Assembly: GCA_017522945.1 (NCBI GenBank)
Contig: JAFWXT010000094.1
Span: 1 to 38,894 of the forward strand
Direction of reading: 5' to 3'
Length of the DNA stretch: 38,894 bases
Source: Clostridia bacterium
Lineage (GTDB): Bacteria > Bacillota > Clostridia > Christensenellales > Borkfalkiaceae
The position numbers and the translations under genes were made by a program. The notes beneath the pieces were generated by a model, which searched no databases, was not told where the DNA came from, and worked only from the letters and a program-made list of their open reading frames with translations. Below, piece after piece: positions 1 to 6,966 of the stretch; the stretch's first letter is position 1, and every line of letters starts with the position of its first letter.

Positions 1-9
1 AATAGTAAA

Positions 10-508
10 GTTTTAGATAGTTACAGAATAACAAGACACTCAAACTCGTGCAGTATTTTTTATTATCATCAGTTAGTTTTAGATAGTTACAGAATAACAA
101 GACACTCAAACTTGTTACCAGAATATTGTGATTATTCTTTTGTTTTAGATAGTTACAGAATAACAAGACACTCAAACGCTACGGTCTTTATGCGCTACTA
201 TAACGACAGTTTTAGATAGTTACAGAATAACAAGACACTCAAACAATACTGTATATACAGTATTCTTTCTGCTTGTTTTAGATAGTTACAGAATAACAAG
301 ACACTCAAACCGGGGGTTAGTTATGCGCAGGATTGTAAGAGTTTTAGATAGTTACAGAATAACAAGACACTCAAACTCACGTGGTGCATTACACCTGTTG
401 ATATATGTTTTAGATAGTTACAGAATAACAAGACACTCAAACCGAAGACAAAACAAACGGCAAGCTTTGCTTGTTTTAGATAGTTACAGAATAACAAGAC
501 ACTCAAAC
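10..508 (-). CRISPR. Type II-A CRISPR array, leader-proximal part (8 repeats, 7 complete spacers)
   Basis: Eight 36-nt repeats that look identical begin at 10, 76, 142, 209, 275, 341, 407 and 473. The plus-strand repeat starts GTTTTAGATAGTTACAG and ends AAGACACTCAAAC. Spacers are 30 nt, except 178-208 which is 31. The array continues beyond the left edge; bases 1-9 are the end of another spacer. The crRNA strand is minus (repeat reads GTTTGAGTGTCTTG...): the tracrRNA anti-repeat upstream of cas9 pairs with that strand, and the leader-end motif ATTTGAG abuts the repeat at 508. Transcription is therefore leftwards, co-directional with the cas genes, and the newest spacer should be 443-472. Identity of repeats at this end fits the leader-proximal side. 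Spacer origins were not determined. Confidence 0.98.
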
Positions 509-600
509 CTCAAATTTTTTTGGCGTGTAGGTCGCGTATTTACGATACGGCTATTCTGTACCACATATAATAAAACAATTACATTATTATTTTAGCACTT
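509..600 (-). promoter_or_regulatory. CRISPR leader with type II-A leader-anchoring sequence
   Basis: This AT-rich 92-bp stretch lies between the csn2 stop and the first repeat. Read on the minus strand it ends in ATTTGAG (509-515) directly against the repeat, matching the anchoring motif known for spacer integration in type II-A systems. A small inverted repeat CGTAT/ATACG lies at 535-549. No convincing -35/-10 pair for the array was found; transcription could also read through from the cas operon, since no terminator hairpin is visible here. Confidence 0.85.
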
Positions 601-1293
601 TTAATTGTAATTTTCAACTATTTCACATAAGTCTTCGGTAATAATAATTGCTTTTTCTTCGGTAAGCAAAGGGCGTAATTTTCCGCTTTCTACCAAAAGC
701 AAGCCTATTTGTTCGGCTCGGCAGTGAGAGTAGATTTGTTTTAACTTTTCATCGGATAACACGCTTTTTAAGTTTATAAAAATAAAAAATTCACATTTCT
801 TTAGTTCGATAAGGGCGTTAATATAGCAAATAATTTTTTCTTCTAAGCTATCGTATTGTTTTTCAAACTTAACCCCAGCAATTTTAAAATAGTCACTTGG
901 TTGGGGCTCGTTATATTCAAGGGTAAAGGGTAACAAACATGAAACTTCGGCAACAAATTCAATTGTTTTTGAACTTAATTCGTTAAAGTTAATAATTTTT
1001 TCGCTAAAGGCAATTGATTCTAACTTTTTTTGTAAAAGGGTTAAATTTTTTTTATCATTTAAGTCAAAGTTAAACAAATTTGATATAATATCTCCATTTT
1101 TTGCAGGGGGTATCATTTGGTTATTAGTAGAAAAGATATAATTACCCAATTCGCCTTCGAACTGATTATTTAAATCACAAACGGTGGAGTAAAAAAATGA
1201 TGGGTTTTCAATTATAAGCAATTGAACAAACTCGTCACTTACAATTAGTGGGGTTTCAATATTGGCGTGTGTAATTTTTATTTCGCTTTTCAT
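601..1293 (-). CDS. csn2: CRISPR-associated protein Csn2 (type II-A)
   Basis: A 230-residue protein, the usual Csn2 size, in the canonical last position of a cas9-cas1-cas2-csn2 operon next to the leader. Csn2 forms a ring-shaped tetramer that binds double-stranded DNA ends and works with Cas1-Cas2, Cas9 and tracrRNA in spacer acquisition. The N-terminal part (IETPLIVSDEF...) and the C-terminal 'EFFIFINLKSVLS' plus 'GLLLVES' strands resemble the family, but Csn2 is poorly conserved, so the assignment rests as much on locus position and length as on motifs. Its ATG overlaps the cas2 stop by 4 nt (ATGA), suggesting translational coupling. Its presence makes the system II-A rather than II-C. Confidence 0.88.
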   Translation of the reverse strand: MKSEIKITHANIETPLIVSDEFVQLLIIENPSFFYSTVCDLNNQFEGELGNYIFSTNNQMIPPAKNGDIISNLFNFDLNDKKNLTLLQKKLESIAFSEKIINFNELSSKTIEFVAEVSCLLPFTLEYNEPQPSDYFKIAGVKFEKQYDSLEEKIICYINALIELKKCEFFIFINLKSVLSDEKLKQIYSHCRAEQIGLLLVESGKLRPLLTEEKAIIITEDLCEIVENYN

Positions 1294-1610
1294 ATTTCAA
1301 TCACCCTATCTAAACTATCAATCGTTAGTTGTTGCTCTTCACCTACCAAATATTCTATTTTAGAAAATTGGTTTTCGGTTATTTCAAGCATTTCAACAAT
1401 GCCTTCAGGTGGTAAATTGTTGCGCACTCGCTGTTTTATTGCAGAGCTTGTAACGTTGTTTATAACAAGTTTTGTATAAACGGATTTTTGCATCATAATA
1501 AAACCGTTTTTTAATAAAAATTTATGAAAACGGTTATATTCACGCCTTTCTTTATCGCTTTGCATAGGCAAATCAAAAAACAACATTAATCTCATAAACT
1601 TATAATTCAT
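1290..1610 (-). CDS. cas2: CRISPR-associated endoribonuclease-fold protein Cas2
   Basis: A 106-residue Cas2, the structural dimer that bridges two Cas1 dimers in the spacer integrase. The beta1 motif RLMLFFDLP, with the conserved Asp (residue 13), opens the ferredoxin fold, and 'RREYNRFHKFLLKNGF' follows as expected. The annotated start (MNYKFMRLML) overlaps the end of cas1 by 11 nt; an internal ATG five codons later (MRLMLFF) matches the usual Cas2 N-terminus and cannot be excluded, because neither start has a strong Shine-Dalgarno. Translational coupling to cas1 is likely. Confidence 0.95.
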   Translation of the reverse strand: MNYKFMRLMLFFDLPMQSDKERREYNRFHKFLLKNGFIMMQKSVYTKLVINNVTSSAIKQRVRNNLPPEGIVEMLEITENQFSKIEYLVGEEQQLTIDSLDRVIEI

Positions 1611-2481
1611 CTTGGGTTACTTTTTCGGGAAAAATAATTAGTTTTTCGTTATTTTGGTTTAGCGAATGTATAACGCTTCGCGTATATTGGCGTATGGCTA
1701 AATCAAGGGTGGTGTTTTTACCATCGATTAAGGTTTTATAGTTTAAAACGTTAACCATTTTCTTTTTAAAGTCTTTATCGTTATTTTCAAGGCTTAAAGC
1801 AGTTTTATCAACAATAACGCGAAATGGCTCAATTAAGTCGCACGCGAAATTAAACTGATTAAATTCGTTATCGTGCCAAATACCTATTTGGGTTAAATAA
1901 CCACTTGCAGTTATTTCGCGATTAAAAGCAGATAATAAAATGGTGTAGCCATAGTTAAGGCAAGCGTTTAAAAAGCTGCTATCTTTACGGGAATTTCCCA
2001 TACCTAAAATGCAGTTAAAATATACTTTTGCTGCGTGCCCTTCGCGGTTTGTAATATCGTTTTCGGCAACTTCGGTAAGGTATGAATTAAGCAAAAGTGA
2101 TTGTTCTTTATAACCTTTTTCTAATAAATGCTCGGCTTGTAAGTCAATTTTCTTTTTAATAATAACTTGCCAAATTTTACTTTTTATGGTATTATCCCAT
2201 AAAAATTGTTCTTTGTAGCGCTTAGTTGTATTGTGCGCGCCATAATAGGGCAGTAGTTCAGATTGTGGGTTGTGTTTTTCATCGCAAAATATAACTTTTA
2301 TATTCTTTTTTGTAAGTTCGCACAGCAAAGAGGCAGTTAGCGAAACTGCCGTGCTTTGAATTATAAGGGTGTTAATTTCATCTAAAAAAACCTTTTTTTC
2401 TTGTTCACCGCGAATTATTAGGTTATTTAAGCGAACCTCTAACTTAGCCCTATTTTTAATTATAACAGTGCGAAATCCCAT
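1600..2481 (-). CDS. cas1: CRISPR integrase Cas1 (type II)
   Basis: A 293-residue Cas1, the metal-dependent integrase that inserts prespacers at the leader end of the array. The catalytic set is visible: Glu147 in 'TNREGHAAKVYF', His203 in 'IGIWHDNEF' and Glu218 in 'CDLIEPFR', the positions expected for type II Cas1. The length is normal for the family. The ATG overlaps the cas9 stop by one base (TAATG), and the 3' end overlaps cas2, so the four cas genes are a tightly coupled operon. Nothing indicates decay, so adaptation is probably functional. Confidence 0.98.
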   Translation of the reverse strand: MGFRTVIIKNRAKLEVRLNNLIIRGEQEKKVFLDEINTLIIQSTAVSLTASLLCELTKKNIKVIFCDEKHNPQSELLPYYGAHNTTKRYKEQFLWDNTIKSKIWQVIIKKKIDLQAEHLLEKGYKEQSLLLNSYLTEVAENDITNREGHAAKVYFNCILGMGNSRKDSSFLNACLNYGYTILLSAFNREITASGYLTQIGIWHDNEFNQFNFACDLIEPFRVIVDKTALSLENNDKDFKKKMVNVLNYKTLIDGKNTTLDLAIRQYTRSVIHSLNQNNEKLIIFPEKVTQDEL

Positions 2482-5400
2482 TATATCTTTTGTATGCGTT
2501 TAGTTAATCCACAAGGCGATTGATTAATTATAGCAAAGTTTGAATCAGTAATATTTTTAGCAATAAGCAATTTTCCGCAGCTTGAACCATCATTTAAAAG
2601 CGATAAGTCTGCACATTCGGCATTACATTTTAAAAAGCGAATAACTTGTAATAAAACTTTGCATTGCTCAAAGGTAGTAAGCTGTTCAAAAATGCTTTGT
2701 TTTTCTTGTAGTTTTAATGTAAAGCTTTTAACCGCAGAAAGTCCTTGATATGCTTTTTTGTTTAAAGTTGTTAAAATTGTTCGGTATAAATTTATATTTT
2801 TTTCTTTTGTAGCAAAAAGAGTGCTTTCGTTTCGATTACTTATTAGTGGTATTTCTGTTTTTTGTTTTTCGTCTTCGGAAAGTTTGCCTTGTTTTTCGTT
2901 TTCAATAAGTTTTACTAATTGCTTTACGTATAGGTCGGTATCTTTATCGGTAAACCATTGTTGCGCATTATGTACAATGATTTGTTTACCTGTAATACCT
3001 GCAAGCCATACTTTGTAACCGTTAATAGATAAAAGCGATTTTATTTTTAATTTTGGCACAAGTATTTTGGGCTCTTTTAAGCCGAGATTTAAAAGATATT
3101 GATTAATAGCATCTTTATTTTGTTGTAATTGATAATCAACTAATACTGGAATTGCTTCAATCGTTTTTATAAGGTTACCTTTTTTATCTTTAGATTGAAC
3201 GATTGCAAAATAAGCAGTACTTAATGATTTAAAACCACCATATTTGTTTGTTTTTGTATATGGGTAACAATTTTTAATCGGTGCAGTAGCGCCATCATCT
3301 TTTTTATAAACGGTTTCGTTATAAAAAGCTCCGTTGTAGGTATATGCGTATCTTGTTACAATCATGCTTGTTTTAGAAACTATGGATTTAATGCGGGCGA
3401 TATCTTCAATGCCGTTCCAAGCGTTTTCGATTGGTTTATTGTAAAGATATTTTAGGTTGTATTCACGCCAAGAGTCATCGGGCTTGCGATAATAGTAGTC
3501 GTGGGCGGAAGTGAACTTTGTATCGTAAATATTACCAACAACAATATTTAAATAAGCATCGCGCGCGTGGTGTAAATCGTTGGTTTCACGGCATTTAACA
3601 ATATTAAATTTTTGTTTAAAATCATCAACGTTTTTAGCTTTGCTATAAACTATTTTGGTATCTAAATCATTATATTTGCGCTTTAGCAGTTCGGCAACAG
3701 CTTTAACTATTTGGTTTGTTACTACTAATTGGCGATTCACAAATTCCCTAAAATCATCGGCAGTTAGTGGTTTTGTTCTTGTTAGGCGAGCATATTTTTT
3801 ATCGCTCATTAGCCCTTTGGTGTTTAATAGTTTCCAAAACGGCTGTTGGTTTGTAAAACCGTATGGCAACGGATAAGTATCCGTTTTTTCTGCATTTTTA
3901 TTTCGCAAAACTAAAACTTTATTATCTAAGCTGTCATCTTTTGTGATGGATTGTGGTAAAATATGGTCTACGTCGTATAAATCGGTTGACAATTGCCCCA
4001 AATCAATTTGTTCGCCTGTATATGCACATTTACCAAGTTGTAAGAAATATAAATATAATCTTTCTTGGCGTAAGCGCGAATCGGTCATATCTTCGTGATT
4101 TAATTGTTTTAGTAAATCGGTAAGATTAGAGCAATCACTATTAAGCCCTTGATACAATTCTAAAATATTATTTTTGCGCGATTTTGTGCGACCTTTATCG
4201 CCTTTTTCTTCATCGTGCCTTGTAACTTCTATAAAGATTTTGTCGGGGGCTTTACCTACGGCTTTTACGTATTCATCGGTCATTGTTAAAGCTTGCCAAA
4301 TTCCACGCCTTACCATAGGCGAAACGTATAATTCCGTAACGTCTTCGTAAGTTATTTCTTCTTTTAAGTTGCCCGAATTTTCATCTTCAATAGCATTTGT
4401 AAAAGTATAAGCTTTGTTAAATAAAATTTGGTTAAAGTTGTCGTTGGTGTTATAAAGGCGGTTTAATATAGTATAAACTTCGCCAGTAACAGGATCAACG
4501 CCACCATAAAGGTCACATAGTAATTTTTTTGATAACTTTCCAAATTCTTTAAAAGAAGTTAAGCCTTTTAACCATTTAATATTTTCTTTAATCTTTAAAA
4601 TATCGCCATAGTTTTGCATAATTGCATCGATAACAAGATTTTTATCGGTGTTTAAAGTATGCCAAAAAATAACGTTTTCAAAAATTTCGGGGTTGGTATC
4701 AACTAAATCACCAAATTTTGATTTAAAAGCAACGTATGAACTCATAGTTGCGTTAATTCCTATTTGTGTATCAAATCCACCAAACTTAATTTCTTTAATT
4801 TCGGCTACCGAACATCTGCCACTTAATAACAAATAATCTTTTAAATGTTTTAAAGTAACTTTTTTATTCTTTAGGAATACTTGATTAAAAAATTCTTTTT
4901 TTAAATCGGTGTTAATTGGCTCATCGTTAATGGTTAGTTTGTTAATTTGATTAAGTACGTCAAACGCTTGATAATACATCGAGCCCTTTGGTAATACGTC
5001 TTGATTGTGTAAATAACTACACTTGTTGGTCATACGAAGTATGAATGCTTCGTTACTTTTTGTTTTGTCAACGATTTGGTCAAAATTCCAAGGAGTAATT
5101 TTTTCGGTTTTTCCATCTTTTCTTACCATCCAACCATTTTTGCCCGATGGGTTTAGTGGCCCTACGTAGTAAGGTATTTTAAATAAGAAAATCTTTTTGA
5201 TTTTTTCGGCAGGGGTATAGCCATCGGCATCTTTTTCTAAAAATTCAGGGTAGTTAGTGCAAAGATTTTGAACTATCAAATCTAATTCCATGCCGTTAAT
5301 TTGATGTGGAAATAGCCCGTTGTCGGCATTGATAATTTTTTGTAGGAACGCTTCGTTATCAATTTTGTTAATAATTAGTTCAAGCGTTTCTTTGTCGTTA

Positions 5401-6563
5401 ACGTCGTTGGTTTGTAAAGTCTTTTTTAAGAATTTATAAAAATCTTGCGTATTACACTTTTTATCAACGGGTTGTTTTTTACCCTTAGTCATATTATAGC
5501 CGATGTAGTTTACGTAGTTTGCGCTTTCTTTACGGCTACGGAAAATGGTATAATAGACTTCTTGAGAATAGTTGTTCTTTACAAAATGCTTTAAGAGCCT
5601 TAAATCGTTTTTATGGTTATTATAAATGGTTACCATTGAATCGGAAATAGTTGAACTACCATCTAAAATTTTCTCAAATAAAGTAAAATTATATATCTCT
5701 CTTAAAGAGCGTAAAAGTTCAAAGTGTTCTTCTTCAAATGATTCGCTTAATGCTTCAAAATTTTCGTCGGTTAGCCCTTTAAAACATAAACTTTTAAATT
5801 CTTTGTATCTTTCTTCATATTCATCACCAAAAAGTTTTTTAGGTGATGCGCTTGCACCTATTAATAAAGAGATAATTTCTTTTAATTGAATAGTGCTAGC
5901 ATTGAAAAGGGCACACGCCTCTTTTTTCTTGTCATTTAAACCTTTTTTTTGTAATGATAAATTCTTAAATGCATCAGCAAGATCTATAGAAAGTTTTAAA
6001 TTTTCATCAAAATTTAATTCTTCTATTAGTGAATTGTATTTAAAAAATAATTTTTTTATGTCGCGAACGCTTGATATATCTTCCCCTTCAAATAAAAAGT
6101 GCCCACGATATTTAATAATATGGTGTAATGCTAAATAATAGTGACGAAGGTCGGCATTATTGCCATCTATTAAATATTTTCTTAGGTGAAAAATGGTTGG
6201 GTAGTCGTGATAAAAATCGGCATCAGTATAATTATCATCTGAAAAAAGTGAAAAACGGGTTTTTAATTTTGAATCCTTATCTTCTTCATAAAAAGGGCTA
6301 TTGTTAAGCCTCAAAAAGAAGTTTTTGTCATCCATATATGGAGCAAAGATTCCTTGCAAAAACTCAATGCGCTGTTTTCGGCGTTGTAATCTTCTGCGTG
6401 CAGTACGTTTTATACGGCGTTCAGATGCATCGCTTGCTTCATCAAAAAGTCTTACACACCATAAATCTTTTCCTTTTGCGCGTAGTAAATTATAGTTTTC
6501 ATCCGTACAAGCCATTCCAACCGATTCAGTTCCGATATCCATTCCTAAATAAAATTTTTTCAT
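2481..6563 (-). CDS. cas9: CRISPR-associated endonuclease Cas9 (type II-A)
   Basis: A 1360-residue Cas9, the RNA-guided nuclease that cuts both DNA strands with RuvC and HNH sites. RuvC-I is FYLGMDIGTESVG with Asp9. An Arg-rich bridge helix follows (SERRIKRTARRRLQRRKQR). RuvC-II carries Glu779 (IFIEVTRHDEEKG), HNH carries 'YDVDHILPQS' with His867, and RuvC-III 'HHARDAYLN' carries His998, His999 and Asp1002. All catalytic residues are present. The size is close to the S. pyogenes enzyme, i.e. the long II-A class. I chose the ATG at 6563 because GGAG lies 6 nt upstream; a TTG four codons earlier would place the start inside the Shine-Dalgarno. PAM specificity cannot be read from the sequence alone. 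Confidence 0.98.
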   Translation of the reverse strand: MKKFYLGMDIGTESVGMACTDENYNLLRAKGKDLWCVRLFDEASDASERRIKRTARRRLQRRKQRIEFLQGIFAPYMDDKNFFLRLNNSPFYEEDKDSKLKTRFSLFSDDNYTDADFYHDYPTIFHLRKYLIDGNNADLRHYYLALHHIIKYRGHFLFEGEDISSVRDIKKLFFKYNSLIEELNFDENLKLSIDLADAFKNLSLQKKGLNDKKKEACALFNASTIQLKEIISLLIGASASPKKLFGDEYEERYKEFKSLCFKGLTDENFEALSESFEEEHFELLRSLREIYNFTLFEKILDGSSTISDSMVTIYNNHKNDLRLLKHFVKNNYSQEVYYTIFRSRKESANYVNYIGYNMTKGKKQPVDKKCNTQDFYKFLKKTLQTNDVNDKETLELIINKIDNEAFLQKIINADNGLFPHQINGMELDLIVQNLCTNYPEFLEKDADGYTPAEKIKKIFLFKIPYYVGPLNPSGKNGWMVRKDGKTEKITPWNFDQIVDKTKSNEAFILRMTNKCSYLHNQDVLPKGSMYYQAFDVLNQINKLTINDEPINTDLKKEFFNQVFLKNKKVTLKHLKDYLLLSGRCSVAEIKEIKFGGFDTQIGINATMSSYVAFKSKFGDLVDTNPEIFENVIFWHTLNTDKNLVIDAIMQNYGDILKIKENIKWLKGLTSFKEFGKLSKKLLCDLYGGVDPVTGEVYTILNRLYNTNDNFNQILFNKAYTFTNAIEDENSGNLKEEITYEDVTELYVSPMVRRGIWQALTMTDEYVKAVGKAPDKIFIEVTRHDEEKGDKGRTKSRKNNILELYQGLNSDCSNLTDLLKQLNHEDMTDSRLRQERLYLYFLQLGKCAYTGEQIDLGQLSTDLYDVDHILPQSITKDDSLDNKVLVLRNKNAEKTDTYPLPYGFTNQQPFWKLLNTKGLMSDKKYARLTRTKPLTADDFREFVNRQLVVTNQIVKAVAELLKRKYNDLDTKIVYSKAKNVDDFKQKFNIVKCRETNDLHHARDAYLNIVVGNIYDTKFTSAHDYYYRKPDDSWREYNLKYLYNKPIENAWNGIEDIARIKSIVSKTSMIVTRYAYTYNGAFYNETVYKKDDGATAPIKNCYPYTKTNKYGGFKSLSTAYFAIVQSKDKKGNLIKTIEAIPVLVDYQLQQNKDAINQYLLNLGLKEPKILVPKLKIKSLLSINGYKVWLAGITGKQIIVHNAQQWFTDKDTDLYVKQLVKLIENEKQGKLSEDEKQKTEIPLISNRNESTLFATKEKNINLYRTILTTLNKKAYQGLSAVKSFTLKLQEKQSIFEQLTTFEQCKVLLQVIRFLKCNAECADLSLLNDGSSCGKLLIAKNITDSNFAIINQSPCGLTKRIQKI

Positions 6564-6580
6564 TTTTTTCTCCAAAAGTA

Positions 6581-6609
6581 TTGACTAATTATTTTTTTTG
6601 TTTTATAAT
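6581..6609 (+). promoter_or_regulatory. tracrRNA promoter
   Basis: TTGACT (6581-6586), a 17-bp spacer and TATAAT (6604-6609) form a near-consensus vegetative promoter. It points away from cas9 and fires about 7 bases downstream, around 6616, at the beginning of the anti-repeat. It lies between the divergently transcribed cas9 and the tracrRNA body, so cas9 and tracrRNA transcription may interfere with each other. Confidence 0.88.
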
Positions 6610-6615
6610 GTAATT

Positions 6616-6706
6616 ACAGAATAAACAAGACGAGTTCAAATAAAGATTTATTCTAACCACTTGTTCGCATTGTGCGACGGCTATCCTATCAAGGATAGTT
6701 TTTTTT
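6616..6706 (+). ncRNA. tracrRNA, about 90 nt
   Basis: The region 6614-6641 (TTACAGAATAAACAAGAC, then GAGTTCAAAT) is a bulged copy of the plus-strand repeat, so it pairs with the minus-strand crRNA. The predicted duplex has a lower stem GUUUGA:UCAAAU, a bulge of 2 nt (crRNA GU) against 4 nt (tracr GAGU), and an upper stem GUCUUGUU:AACAAGAC that continues into AUUCUGUAA with one bulged A. This is the S. pyogenes architecture. Downstream are an AT-rich stem-loop (about 6637-6653), a small hairpin TCGCA-ttg-TGCGA (6665-6677) and a terminator. The transcript start is inferred from the promoter; the exact ends are not known. Confidence 0.92.
6681..6706 (+). terminator. tracrRNA intrinsic terminator
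   Basis: CTATCC (6681-6686) pairs with GGATAG (6693-6698), followed by a run of eight T. It ends the tracrRNA and doubles as its 3' hairpin. Confidence 0.9.
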
Positions 6707-6840
6707 GTAGTTTTTTTCGAGTAATACAAAATCGTTGCAAATTTATAACTTTATTATATAATAATTAAAATCAATTGTCAATATGTAATTAAGTTTAAGT
6801 ATATTATAAAAGAACATATTTTTATAACTTTTATAAAATA

Positions 6841-6867
6841 AAAAGGCGCAACTTTTTAGTTGCGCCT
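6841..6867 (-). terminator. Intrinsic terminator of the M6-like lipoprotein gene
   Basis: A perfect 10-bp stem AGGCGCAACT/AGTTGCGCCT with a tttt loop. On the minus strand it is followed by TTTTT. It lies about 100 bp downstream of the lipoprotein stop. The rest of 6707-6966 is AT-rich with no ORF or other structure that I could support. Confidence 0.8.
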
Positions 6868-6966
6868 AATTACTTATTATAAAGTTCATGTTTTTGGCGT
6901 TAACTCAAAACAAAAATGAAATTCTTCGATTGAGTTATCGCTTAACTTAGTATAACAGCAAAAGCT

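Noticed and set aside
10..508. Rightward transcription of the array, suggested by the GTTTTAGA start of the plus-strand repeat
   Set aside because: The tracrRNA anti-repeat is similar to, not complementary to, the plus-strand repeat, and ATTTGAG abuts the repeat on the csn2 side; both require leftward crRNA.
1..508. Self-targeting spacers against this window
   Set aside because: No match to the spacers was noticed by eye on either strand, but this was not an exhaustive search.
321..595. Two ORFs across the CRISPR array, one on each strand
   Set aside because: Their repeated peptides (VLDSYRITRHSN; SVLLFCNYLK) are translations of the CRISPR repeat.
6564..6575. Upstream TTG start for cas9
   Set aside because: It lies within the Shine-Dalgarno of the ATG at 6563, and the family N-terminus (MKKFYLGMDIG) starts there.
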